The position numbers were made by a program, and so were the translations under genes. Below the pieces are notes generated by a model, which saw only the letters and a program-made list of their open reading frames with translations, was not told the origin of the DNA and made no database searches. A stretch of 64,000 nt of DNA from contig CAJWRM010000001.1 of NCBI GenBank assembly GCA_913046365.1, positions 124,001-188,000 of the forward strand, read 5' to 3'. The stretch is from an uncultured Flavobacteriales bacterium (GTDB taxonomy: Bacteria; Bacteroidota; Bacteroidia; Flavobacteriales_D; Crocinitomicaceae). The first letter of the stretch is position 1. Every line of letters starts with the position of its first letter. Below, piece after piece: positions 35,939 to 45,661 of this stretch.

Positions 35939-36838
35939 TTAATTGATTTGCTCTGGTTGTCGGGAAGATTCTGTTGCCTGATAGATTCTTAAAACCAAAA
36001 GACCAAAAGTAACACTGGAAATAATCAATGCAATATTAGTCAGTCCGTCAGTTGCAAACGACAATCTAATCAAGATGGTACAGATTACAAAACCAGTATT
36101 TCGTATCAGCTGACTGTATCGTTCTGTGTACTGAAAGGACAGAAGCAATATGAAAACATCAGCCAAAATCAAAATGGTAAAAAATTCATTGTAGAATATT
36201 GAATTCAAATGAAAGGACGAGGTAATTGACGCTCCAGAAAACTGTGTCTCAAGCCATGCTATTAGAGTGTATAAGCTCGTAAAAACCAAGACAGGGAGTA
36301 AAATTAAACTTATTGCACGTTTAGAATTCACAAAACGTTGGAGACGGTCAGATAGTTTTCCCTTGACAAGCTTTTCACGACTTTTATTGAATAAGTAAAT
36401 GAGGAAAAATAAAATTAAAATTCCTATTAAATCATAAATAAGCTGAAGGTTTTCAGGTGCTGTAGACCATGAGGCCATTAAGTCGATGTGTGGTATCTCT
36501 CCGAAAATTCGCCTAATTACAATCAATGATATAATTTCAAATTGCTTCGAAACAGATGTTGTAAAAGAACGGGGAAGGAAGTGAATTAGAAGATAAATCT
36601 CATAAATCAAAATAATAGAAAATGGTGTATAAATTGCCGAAATGGGGTCTGCGAGAAGAATATTGTCCATTCTAGAATGGAAAATATCATAGTTCTTACC
36701 TAAGATGAGTAAAAGGTGAATTATAAATCCAACAACTGAAACATTGATCGTAATACGCTCAATTGTTTTTCGATTGTTTTCAGAAAAAACGCGAAAAAAT
36801 AATTTTTCCACCCGAGGCTGCCATCCCTTTTGTTCCAT
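35939..36838 (-). CDS. Conserved membrane protein of unknown function
   Basis: I take ATG 36838 as the start (299 residues), although a GTG at 36856 would add six residues. The N-terminus is basic and amphipathic (WQPRVEKLFFRVFSENNRK). About seven hydrophobic segments follow (for example ITINVSVVGFIIHLLLILG, FFLIYLF, LILLPVLVFTSLYTLIAW, GLLVLRIY). No catalytic or transport motif is recognised. It is separated from the M42 gene upstream by 71 bases. Confidence 0.65.
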   Translation of the reverse strand: MEQKGWQPRVEKLFFRVFSENNRKTIERITINVSVVGFIIHLLLILGKNYDIFHSRMDNILLADPISAIYTPFSIILIYEIYLLIHFLPRSFTTSVSKQFEIISLIVIRRIFGEIPHIDLMASWSTAPENLQLIYDLIGILILFFLIYLFNKSREKLVKGKLSDRLQRFVNSKRAISLILLPVLVFTSLYTLIAWLETQFSGASITSSFHLNSIFYNEFFTILILADVFILLLSFQYTERYSQLIRNTGFVICTILIRLSFATDGLTNIALIISSVTFGLLVLRIYQATESSRQPEQIN

Positions 36839-36909
36839 GATTGGTAAACAACTCACAAGTATAAATGTTGTGATTGAGATGTATTATCCAGAAGAATTTG
36901 AGCCTATCT

Positions 36910-37989
36910 TTACTTCAGATATCTGAAATCTTGGCCAGCTTTGATGGACTTTACGGTTTCCAAAATCATACGAATACTATTTTCTACATCGTCTTTGTGA
37001 ACCATTTCAACTGTTGTATGCATATACCGTAATGGTAAAGATATTAGTGCACTTGTAACACCATCATTCGAATAGGCAAATGCGTCTGTATCTGTTCCTG
37101 TTGAACGAGAAACAACAGCCCTTTGGAAAGGTATTTTATTTTTCTCTGCCGTTTTGAATATTTGCTTTAAGAAGTTGTTTTGTACCGCTGGTCCATATGT
37201 TAGGACAGGACCCTCACCTGATTTCAAATCTCCGTTTTCAATTTTACTCACCATTGGCGTATTGGTATCATGGCAGACGTCTGTCACCAAAGCAACATCA
37301 GGCTTAATACGCTCAGCAATCATTTGGGCTCCGCGCAATCCGATTTCTTCTTGTACAGAATTAACAACGTACAATGTAAATGGCAATTTGGTCTTTGATT
37401 CTTTTAGTAAACGAGCTACTTCGGCAATCATAAAACCACCCATCCTATTGTCTAAAGCACGTCCTACATATTTATTTTTATTCAGAATCATGAATTCGTC
37501 TTCGAAGGTGGCAACACAACCAACATGAATCCCTAAAGCCTCAACCTCATCCTTAGTAGTACAACCACAATCTAAAAAGATGTTCTTCATACTCGGGGTT
37601 TCTTCTTTACCCTTTCTCATGTGTATGGCTGGCCACCCAAATACGGCCTTCACAGGGCCTTTTTCAGTATGAATATTTACCCGCTTTGAAGGCGCTATCA
37701 TATGATCCGATCCACCATTGCGCATCAAATAAATAAAACCATCCTTGGTAATGTAATGTACAAACCATGATATTTCATCTGCATGCGCCTCAATAACAAC
37801 TTTATATTTCTTTCCCGGATTTATGATTCCAGCAACACTACCATAATTATCAGTTATATATTCATCCACGTAAGGTTTCATATATTCCAACCAAAGCTTT
37901 TGGCCTTCAGATTCAAATCCTGTAGGACTTGGATTGTTTAAATATTTCTCGAGAAAATTTTCTGATTTCTTTGTAATTATCTTTTTCAT
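36910..37989 (-). CDS. M42-family metallo-aminopeptidase
   Basis: The 359-residue peptidase is of the M42 (glutamyl aminopeptidase/cellulase M) type. The zinc-binding motifs are VVIEAHADEISW, GRALDNRMGGFM (the bridging Asp), VVNSVQEEIGLRGAQ (catalytic Glu) and LVTDVCHDT, with a final His in YMHTTVEMV. It trims short peptides in the cytoplasm. It directly follows the large gliding-type gene (one base apart). Confidence 0.93.
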   Translation of the reverse strand: MKKIITKKSENFLEKYLNNPSPTGFESEGQKLWLEYMKPYVDEYITDNYGSVAGIINPGKKYKVVIEAHADEISWFVHYITKDGFIYLMRNGGSDHMIAPSKRVNIHTEKGPVKAVFGWPAIHMRKGKEETPSMKNIFLDCGCTTKDEVEALGIHVGCVATFEDEFMILNKNKYVGRALDNRMGGFMIAEVARLLKESKTKLPFTLYVVNSVQEEIGLRGAQMIAERIKPDVALVTDVCHDTNTPMVSKIENGDLKSGEGPVLTYGPAVQNNFLKQIFKTAEKNKIPFQRAVVSRSTGTDTDAFAYSNDGVTSALISLPLRYMHTTVEMVHKDDVENSIRMILETVKSIKAGQDFRYLK

Positions 37990-37990
37990 T

Positions 37991-40900
37991 CTACCTCATT
38001 AAAGTTACGTTTCCTTTCACTATTGATGTCAATCCACCGACACAAGTAACATCTAGATAAAAATCATAGACATCAGGTTGTAACAACTGATTTCTAAACA
38101 TCCCATCCCAACCAACAGAAACATCATTGGATTCAAATACCATCTCTCCCCAACGATTGAAAACTCTAAATATTACTTTTTCAATATATAATCCACGAAC
38201 ATACAAAACATCATTATAATTATCACCATTTGGTGAAAAAGCGTTTGGCACAAATACATAAGGATCCTCACAGATAATCTCATAGACTTTTATTTCAACA
38301 GTGTCATCACGTGTACATATTCCATCTGAAACGGACAGCGTATAAATAATATCTTCATTAATAACAGCATTTGTTTGTTGATTTGTCGGAGCACTTAGAC
38401 CATCTACAGGGCTCCATTGATAAAATGGCAAACCAGAAGGCGAACCAAATAGTGTGACGGTGGCACCTTCAGGCACAGCGTATTCTGAGGAACTTGCAAT
38501 CACCAAAGTAGAATCAATATCAGTCACATTAATAAATATAGAATCTTCCACAATACAGTTTTCTGGGGATGTTGCAGTGACATAAACATACTGAGATGTT
38601 AAAGGTTGTACCTGAATCAATTCTTGATTATCCGAGGTGATAATAGAATCAGGTTGCCAAACATAGTTAAAACCAATTGCCGGTGTTAAATTCTCCACAG
38701 CAACCTCTGAAAAATCATAGAGACAGATAGAATCCTCAGCAATAAGTGCAATTTCTGGATTAATGAATTCTACAAAAACACTGTCAACAAGCGAACACTC
38801 AGAATTACCCAGCTGGATATAGTAGGTACCAGAGGCTGAAACAACAATTGAAGAATCACCTGATGGGTTAATTAAATCTGAAAAATCCGGACTAGAAGAC
38901 CATTCATAGGTTGAGGCCGTTCCATTTGAATTTGCCGAAAGTACAACATTTCCCTCACACAAAGAAACAGAGTCCAAACCCGAAACTGTAATATTAGGCA
39001 GTATGGTTATTGTAGCAAAAGTAGTATCCGATGCAGGACATAATGAATCGAATATATATAGGCTCACTGTATAAATACCTGGCGCTGTATATAGGATTTC
39101 TGGATCAAAGTTGACAGAATCAACTTCTCCATTTCCAAAATCCCAAAGAAAATAATCAGTCTGAATGGACTCATTAAAGAAAGAAGCGCTCAAAGGAGCA
39201 CAGCCTACAGAATCTAGAATGCTAAATTGAGCCTCCGGTGAGGCGTCAAATAATACCTGTACGGTGTCTTCTGCGGAGCAGAAGCCATTATCAGCCATAA
39301 TATAATATGTCCCATCTGCAGAAACAGTAACTGTAGAATCTGAGGGGCTATTTAATGGATTAGTAAAATCAGCATTAGCAGACCAAATAAATTGATTGGC
39401 AGTACCCAGTGAATTAGCAACCAAGTCAAATGGCACATTGTCACAGACGCTCATTTGATTGGGAACATCAAGCAAAACAGAATCAACCACAATAACGGTA
39501 ATTTGAGCAGTATCTGTTAGTTGACATACACTATCTGTAACAAAAAGATTAACCTCATATATTCCTGCCTCTGTATATGTAATTACTGGATTAAATGTTG
39601 TTGAGTCTAGTGCGCCATCTCCAAAATCCCATAAGTACGTATCGCTGTCTGAAGAAATATTTTCAAAGTTTACTGTAAAATCATTACAGCCAGTTGTTTG
39701 ATCAACCGTAAAGTCAGCTACGGGTAAAATACCTGAATCAAACTTAAAAATAAGGTTGTTACAATTCGTACTATTATTGCTTGCTGACCAAGCACCTGGA
39801 GTTGTTGGAAAATCACTATTACCACCGCAGCCGCCACAAACAGACTGATAGACAATACCATTTTTATCAAAGCGAGAAGTTCCTCCATCGACATGCTCTC
39901 GAGCAACAGTACCTCCCAAGTAAGAACCGTAGAGAATATCAGAAAAATCAGCAAACATGACCATTAAATAAAAATCAAACCCATTTGGGGGGTCTGACTG
40001 AAAGGCATCTGGTGTTATAGGCATTCCAGTTAAAGGTGTGGCCTGAAGTAAATCAGCTCCCCAAGCGGAGACGTATATATTCCCGCAATTATCCACTAAA
40101 AATGCTGTAGGTGAAATATGAATATTGGGATCTCCATTTCCAAAACGAGTCGAAGCAATATTCGTTGTTAAATTGGAATCCAATTTCATTATAAAATTAC
40201 TACTTGCACCATTTGAAAATGCTGCGTTATTGACTGGGAATGTACCTCCAACGGATTGTCCCAAAAGAAAAATACTATTCACCCGGTCAATTTCCACAAA
40301 GAAAACCTGGTCGTACTGACCCATACCGATATAACTCGCATTCGTAATTGAGGTACCTGAAGGAGGAGTCTTTACGACAAAACCATCTGTTTCACCACCT
40401 CCATACGTATTTTGATACCCTAGACCCATGCCAGGTAAATTAGAAGATTTAGTACCTCCAGCGAAGATAAGATTGTCTGATTCATCTACCTTTACAGAGT
40501 AACAAGCATCATTTTCAGTTCCACCATAATAGGTGGAAAACAAGAGCTGAGAGAAATCAGCAGAAAGCTTGAAAACAGTACCATCTTGTGCACCTCCATT
40601 TGAATTCTGAATGGCATTAACTACTGGGAAATCAATAGAATGTGTGCATGAAGCAACAATTACATTATTTGCATCATCCAGCATAATTTCGCCTCTAAAA
40701 TTATCCCCATAATTACTCGTCAATTCCGAAAAAGCACCAAAATTCGCAGCATTATAGTTTACCCCATCATTACCAGAACCTCCGACATAAGTTGAACCCA
40801 TCAAACTTGTACCATCGGCACTAAGCTTTGACACATATAAATCAATGCCGAATGCGGAATGATTGACACCTGTACTTCCAAAGTTATAGCCTACATCACC

Positions 40901-42046
40901 TCCATTATGAATAGTATTATAGGCACCGGGGCTAACGGGAAAATCAGGACTAGATGTCGAGCCGAATAGATATAAATTATTAGCACCATCACAAATCATA
41001 CTATGTGCTGTCTCGGTACCTGTATTATCATTACCACCACCTAAAAATGTGCTCCAAAGCATTTGAGCTCCGTCTTCATCAAACTTACTGACGAATACAT
41101 CAGTAATACCCATTGGACCGAATGGTACTGTAAAATTTGAATTAATGTCATAGGCACCATTATCGGGCATAGGATAATCATTGCCGTAAACAGTTCCTCC
41201 GGAATAAGCAGAACCATCGTACCCGTATGTTGCTGTCATTCCAAAATTATCTGTATTTGCTCCATTGTAGGTTGCAAAAACTAAAACTGGATCAATAACC
41301 AATTCAAAACCGGGGTTATAAGCGCCCAATTCAAAACTCACGATACCATCTGTGATGACAAAATCACAAGGAATCTCAATTTCATTACCATCAATAATCT
41401 GAAAAGCAAAAGGTTTCTCCTCGTAAACGACACCCAATTCTGCGGTAATCTCCAAATCTCCATTTGAGCCGATTGTCATATCTTTCTGACCTACATACTC
41501 CAGTTTCAGCTGATCAATAGCAGCATTTGGCGCTACAATAAACTCATACTTAAATTGATTGCCCCTATTTTGGATATGAAGGTCAATTCCTTCATAAAAA
41601 TCAGATAGAGTAGCATGACCATAAACATGCACCTTACTCGCCCATTTGCTTGGGTCATTTCCTTTCAAATAATTATAGTAGTGCGCACTCTTTTCAGATT
41701 TAAGAACCTCATTAACCTCTTGACTCCCTATAAAATTAAGATGAATAACTTCTTGTTTGGCAATAGGGTCCTCTAAAGGAGTTAATAATGGGTTAGCATG
41801 TGCCTCATGCATTGATGAAAAATCTTGTAAGTGATAGATGAATTTATTTTGCTGGACCCACACTTTACCGCCATCAATTTTAGACTGAAAGAGAACGCCA
41901 TCCGGCCATTGGCCTTTATTTTCAATTAATGACTCCTTGGACGAACCATGATTATGATTTTCATGAGTTTCTTGTTCTTGAGACCAATAATTTTGAGCAA
42001 AAAAACATATAAGAATACCAGAATAAATTTGAATTTTCATAAACAT
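37991..42046 (-). CDS. Giant gliding-motility-associated (T9SS type B) protein with PKD domains
   Basis: The 1351-residue exported protein has a signal peptide and a DUF7948-type N-terminal domain (ENKGQWPDGVLFQSKI near residue 41). Repeats of SBBP type follow to about 770, with phrases such as MLWSTFLGGGNDNTGTETAH and STYVGGSGNDGVNY. PKD modules occur at about 775-855 (YLWDFGDGALDS) and 930-1020 (FLWDFGNGEVDS), each followed by an Ig-like cysteine module. The last 90 residues form the type B C-terminal domain (VFVPNAFSPNGDNYNDV, FRVFNRWGEMVFES). It is probably a cell-surface adhesin. ATG at 42046 or 42040 may be used. Confidence 0.88.
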   Translation of the reverse strand: MFMKIQIYSGILICFFAQNYWSQEQETHENHNHGSSKESLIENKGQWPDGVLFQSKIDGGKVWVQQNKFIYHLQDFSSMHEAHANPLLTPLEDPIAKQEVIHLNFIGSQEVNEVLKSEKSAHYYNYLKGNDPSKWASKVHVYGHATLSDFYEGIDLHIQNRGNQFKYEFIVAPNAAIDQLKLEYVGQKDMTIGSNGDLEITAELGVVYEEKPFAFQIIDGNEIEIPCDFVITDGIVSFELGAYNPGFELVIDPVLVFATYNGANTDNFGMTATYGYDGSAYSGGTVYGNDYPMPDNGAYDINSNFTVPFGPMGITDVFVSKFDEDGAQMLWSTFLGGGNDNTGTETAHSMICDGANNLYLFGSTSSPDFPVSPGAYNTIHNGGDVGYNFGSTGVNHSAFGIDLYVSKLSADGTSLMGSTYVGGSGNDGVNYNAANFGAFSELTSNYGDNFRGEIMLDDANNVIVASCTHSIDFPVVNAIQNSNGGAQDGTVFKLSADFSQLLFSTYYGGTENDACYSVKVDESDNLIFAGGTKSSNLPGMGLGYQNTYGGGETDGFVVKTPPSGTSITNASYIGMGQYDQVFFVEIDRVNSIFLLGQSVGGTFPVNNAAFSNGASSNFIMKLDSNLTTNIASTRFGNGDPNIHISPTAFLVDNCGNIYVSAWGADLLQATPLTGMPITPDAFQSDPPNGFDFYLMVMFADFSDILYGSYLGGTVAREHVDGGTSRFDKNGIVYQSVCGGCGGNSDFPTTPGAWSASNNSTNCNNLIFKFDSGILPVADFTVDQTTGCNDFTVNFENISSDSDTYLWDFGDGALDSTTFNPVITYTEAGIYEVNLFVTDSVCQLTDTAQITVIVVDSVLLDVPNQMSVCDNVPFDLVANSLGTANQFIWSANADFTNPLNSPSDSTVTVSADGTYYIMADNGFCSAEDTVQVLFDASPEAQFSILDSVGCAPLSASFFNESIQTDYFLWDFGNGEVDSVNFDPEILYTAPGIYTVSLYIFDSLCPASDTTFATITILPNITVSGLDSVSLCEGNVVLSANSNGTASTYEWSSSPDFSDLINPSGDSSIVVSASGTYYIQLGNSECSLVDSVFVEFINPEIALIAEDSICLYDFSEVAVENLTPAIGFNYVWQPDSIITSDNQELIQVQPLTSQYVYVTATSPENCIVEDSIFINVTDIDSTLVIASSSEYAVPEGATVTLFGSPSGLPFYQWSPVDGLSAPTNQQTNAVINEDIIYTLSVSDGICTRDDTVEIKVYEIICEDPYVFVPNAFSPNGDNYNDVLYVRGLYIEKVIFRVFNRWGEMVFESNDVSVGWDGMFRNQLLQPDVYDFYLDVTCVGGLTSIVKGNVTLMR

Positions 42047-42163
42047 GAAATAACTTATCTAAGATACACAATTTACGTTAAAAATTTTGTTTAAAAAAAC
42101 AGGATAAAGGAACATTAAGCATTATAATATTTAATTTCGTTGAAAAGCCTTTTTAACAGAAAT

Positions 42164-43114
42164 ATGAAAAATAGGATTACCGAACTCTTCAATATTCAAT
42201 ACCCAATCATACAAGCCGGAATGATATGGTGCTCAGGTTGGGAACTAGCCTCAACGGTTTCTAATGCCGGGGGTTTGGGTATTATTGGTTCTGGATCGAT
42301 GTACCCGGACATTTTAGATGAACAAATAGCTAAATGTAAAGCGAATACATCAAAACCTTTTGCGGTAAACCTTCCGATGCTTTACCCCAATATTGAAGAA
42401 CATATTCAAACCATTATAAAACACAAAGTTCCCATCGTTTTTACCTCAGCGGGAAATCCAAAAACATATACTGAACGATTACAAAAAGAAGGGATTACCG
42501 TCGTTCATGTTGTTTCTAGTCTGAAATTTGCTTTGAAAGCTCAACAAGCTGGTGTAGATGCAGTTGTAGCTGAAGGTTTTGAGGCAGGAGGCCATAATGG
42601 ACGTGATGAAACGACTACATTATGTCTTGTACCTATGGTGAAGAAAGAGATTACAATTCCTTTGATCGCAGCGGGCGGCATAGCAACAGGTAGGGCAATG
42701 CTTGCATGTATGGCACTCGGGGCAGATGGTGTTCAGATTGGTAGTCGATTCGTTGCCTCCCACGAATCTAGCGCACATATCAATTTCAAAAAAGCCATTT
42801 TAAATGCTAAAGAAGGCGATACGGAGCTTACACTAAAAGAGCTCACCCCCGTTCGATTAATGAAAAATGAATTTCATAGCAGCATAAAAGAGGCCTACTC
42901 AAAAAATGCCTCAATAAAAGAACTTAGTGAGTTACTTGGAAGAGGACGTGCAAAAAAAGGTATGTTCGAAGGAGATTTGAAAAATGGAGAATTAGAGATT
43001 GGACAAATAGCAGGTATTATGGATGAGCTCCTATCCGCAGAGCAAATCATTATAGACTTGGTCAAAGAATTTAATGACGCACAAAGTGAATTGTCAAAAA
43101 TCTCAATAAAGTAG
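42164..43114 (+). CDS. Nitronate monooxygenase (2-nitropropane dioxygenase family)
   Basis: Starting at ATG 42164 the protein has 316 residues of the NPD/nitronate monooxygenase family. FMN-binding elements include GGLGIIGSGSMYPD, VAEGFEAGGHNGRDETTT, IPLIAAGGIATGRAMLACMA and GADGVQIGSRFVASHES. Members oxidise nitronates, or act as enoyl-ACP reductases (FabK), so the exact reaction is open. A TTG at 42140 would add eight residues. It is followed immediately by an M16 peptidase pair. Confidence 0.85.
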   Translation: MKNRITELFNIQYPIIQAGMIWCSGWELASTVSNAGGLGIIGSGSMYPDILDEQIAKCKANTSKPFAVNLPMLYPNIEEHIQTIIKHKVPIVFTSAGNPKTYTERLQKEGITVVHVVSSLKFALKAQQAGVDAVVAEGFEAGGHNGRDETTTLCLVPMVKKEITIPLIAAGGIATGRAMLACMALGADGVQIGSRFVASHESSAHINFKKAILNAKEGDTELTLKELTPVRLMKNEFHSSIKEAYSKNASIKELSELLGRGRAKKGMFEGDLKNGELEIGQIAGIMDELLSAEQIIIDLVKEFNDAQSELSKISIK

Positions 43115-43115
43115 A

Positions 43116-44354
43116 ATGATTCAATTTAAACGTTATACCTTAAATAATGGACTTAAAGTAATCCTCCACCACGATAAAACAACGCCGATGGCTGTTGTCA
43201 ACACCCTTTATGATGTTGGTTCCAGAGATGAGCAGGAGGATAAGACCGGGTTCGCTCACCTCTTTGAGCACCTTATGTTCGGAGGTTCTATTCACGTTGA
43301 AGATTTTGACCAAGAGCTTCAAAAAGCTGGTGGAGAAAGCAATGCGTTCACGAGCAATGACCTTACAAATTATTATGAAATAATACCTGCAAACAATATA
43401 GAGACGGCACTTTGGTTAGAAAGTGACAGGATGCTTTCACTCGCTTTTACTGATAAAAGCTTGGAAGTGCAGCGCAGTGTAGTTATAGAGGAGTTTAAAC
43501 AGCGTTATTTGAACCAACCCTATGGTGATGTTTGGCTCGAGTTAAGACCATTAGCATATGAAAAACACCCTTACCAATGGGCAACTATTGGAAAAGATAT
43601 TACCCACATTGAAAAAGCAGAAATGAGCGACGTCAAAGCATTTTTCAAAAAGTTTTATTGCCCCTCGAATGCAATTTTATGTGTCTCAGGTAATTTTGAT
43701 TCCAGCTCAATTCAACAGCTCATCGAAAAATATTACGGAAGTATCCCAGGAGGTATAAAGCCTGCAAGAATTTTACCACTTGAACCACCTCAGACAGAAT
43801 TTAGAGAAAAGTTGATTGAGCGTGATGTTCCCGCTAATGCTTTTTATTATGCCTTTCGGATGTCAGAAAGAAAAAATATTGGATATTACTTGGGAGACTT
43901 TTTAAGTGATGCCATAGGTAAGGATCAATCCTCATTATTAAATGTGGCACTTAAAAAAGAGCAGGGCTTAGTTTCCGAAATAAATGCTTTCATTACAGGA
44001 TCCCTTGATGATGGCTTATTCCTAATTACTGGAAAGCTTTCTGAGGATGTTAATTTCGACACCTTGGACAGTGCACTCTGGCAGGAGTTAGAAAAGATTA
44101 AAGCAGAGGGTTTTAAAGCCCGTAAGCTTAACTCCTTAAAGAATAAATTAAATACTGCAAAAGCTTTTCAAGAGCAAGGATTATTAAACAAATCTATAAG
44201 TCTTTGCATGTTTGAGCTGCTCGGAGATGCAAACGGTTTAAATGAGGAAATTCAGATCTATAATAAGATTGAAAATGATGATATTCTTGGATTTGCGAAT
44301 TCAATTTTAAGGAAGGAAAATTGCTCTTTACTCAAAATAAATAAAACAAAATGA
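43116..44354 (+). CDS. M16 zinc peptidase, active subunit
   Basis: The 412-residue protein is a pitrilysin-type (M16) peptidase. The inverted zinc motif HxxEH is HLFEHLMFGG (His48, Glu51, His52), and the third ligand is probably in VIEEFKQRYL about 75 residues later. It is translated in an overlapping pair with a second M16 gene that lacks this motif, as in heterodimeric M16 peptidases. No signal peptide is visible. Confidence 0.93.
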   Translation: MIQFKRYTLNNGLKVILHHDKTTPMAVVNTLYDVGSRDEQEDKTGFAHLFEHLMFGGSIHVEDFDQELQKAGGESNAFTSNDLTNYYEIIPANNIETALWLESDRMLSLAFTDKSLEVQRSVVIEEFKQRYLNQPYGDVWLELRPLAYEKHPYQWATIGKDITHIEKAEMSDVKAFFKKFYCPSNAILCVSGNFDSSSIQQLIEKYYGSIPGGIKPARILPLEPPQTEFREKLIERDVPANAFYYAFRMSERKNIGYYLGDFLSDAIGKDQSSLLNVALKKEQGLVSEINAFITGSLDDGLFLITGKLSEDVNFDTLDSALWQELEKIKAEGFKARKLNSLKNKLNTAKAFQEQGLLNKSISLCMFELLGDANGLNEEIQIYNKIENDDILGFANSILRKENCSLLKINKTK

Positions 44355-45604
44355 ATCGAACAAAGGCTCCAAAAACCCACAAAACGGGTGCTATTTCATT
44401 CATTTCTCCAGAGAAAATCGCGCTTAATAAAACAACTCCATTATATTGGATGTCTGATGTCTCTAATGAAACTGCAAGGATTGATGTTTATTTTGACGCA
44501 GGCTTGAGAAAAGCCAAAAACAGCATTGCGAGTATGACCTCATCGATGCTGCTTTCTGGTACTTCGCAAAAAAACTCAACTGAAATACATAACCAGCTAG
44601 ATGATCTAGGTGCCTTTTTTGATATCGGTCTATCACATGAAGGTGTTATGGTTTCATTATTTGCATTAAAGAGGAATATTTCTGAAGCCTATCATGTCCT
44701 TTTGGACGCCATAATCAATGCATCCTTTCCCGAATCAGAATTTCAAGAAGTAAAAGCCGAAAAAATTCAAAACTTTAAGATCAATATCAACCGTGTAGCC
44801 GTTATTGCTCAAAGGGCTTTTCAAAAACAATTATACTACGGAACAGAATATGCAATGCTTTCCGATGAATCTGATCTCCAAAAAGTTGAAAGACAGGAAT
44901 TATTAGATTTTCATAAGACTAACTATGTAAATGGTATTTTTAAAATTGCCATTGTCGGCGCATTAGAAGAAAAGAAAATTCAACAAATCTGCGATGTATC
45001 AAAAACACATTGCATTGAACAAGCATTGGAATTTAAAAGTGATTTCCGTAACAAATCTGGAGTGATTCATGTTGAAAAAATAGATGCCCTCCAAACGGCA
45101 ATACGCATAGGAAAAACCCTCTTCAATAAAAAACACGAAGACTTCTTGGATGTTAGTATTCTCAATACTATTTTGGGAGACTATTTTGGGAGCCGGCTTA
45201 TGAAAAACATAAGGGAAGACAAGGGATACACCTATGGTATAGGAAGTATAATTTCAGAATCTGGCGGATCGGGATATCTGCTCATCGGCTCCGAAGTTGG
45301 CAAGGAACATTTACAACCAACATTAGATGAAATTAAAAAAGAGATGCTACTCTTGTGCAATGAGAAAATAGGAAATGATGAACTTGGATTAGTGAAAAAC
45401 CACCTGCTTGGTCAAATGCTTAAAATTTCTGATGGCCCCTATGCAATGATGGATCTATTTTTGAGTGTTGAATCTTATGGACTTCGCTCTGACTTCTATA
45501 ATTCATATATTCAACGAATACACGACATAGATGCAAAGACAATCCTGCGAATGGCAAATAGCTACTTGAATTGGAGTGACATGTCAGTTATTTCTGCAGG
45601 TTAG
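44351..45604 (+). CDS. M16 peptidase-like partner, inactive subunit
   Basis: The 417-residue M16-fold protein lacks HxxEH but keeps the C-terminal substrate-binding signature GSRLMKNIREDKGYTYGIGS near residue 280. In M16B heterodimers one subunit supplies the zinc site and the other this Arg/Tyr pair, so it very likely forms a dimer with the preceding protein. It overlaps that gene by 4 bases. Confidence 0.9.
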   Translation: MNRTKAPKTHKTGAISFISPEKIALNKTTPLYWMSDVSNETARIDVYFDAGLRKAKNSIASMTSSMLLSGTSQKNSTEIHNQLDDLGAFFDIGLSHEGVMVSLFALKRNISEAYHVLLDAIINASFPESEFQEVKAEKIQNFKININRVAVIAQRAFQKQLYYGTEYAMLSDESDLQKVERQELLDFHKTNYVNGIFKIAIVGALEEKKIQQICDVSKTHCIEQALEFKSDFRNKSGVIHVEKIDALQTAIRIGKTLFNKKHEDFLDVSILNTILGDYFGSRLMKNIREDKGYTYGIGSIISESGGSGYLLIGSEVGKEHLQPTLDEIKKEMLLLCNEKIGNDELGLVKNHLLGQMLKISDGPYAMMDLFLSVESYGLRSDFYNSYIQRIHDIDAKTILRMANSYLNWSDMSVISAG

Positions 45605-45661
45605 CAACTTTATTTGGACGTTCTCGTTATAATACTACGTATTATGTTACGTTATATCCAT

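Noticed and set aside
38000..42046. Internal repeats in the giant gliding-type gene as recent DNA duplications
   Set aside because: The PKD and Ig-like units are similar only at protein level and clearly diverged in DNA sequence, so they are old domain repeats.
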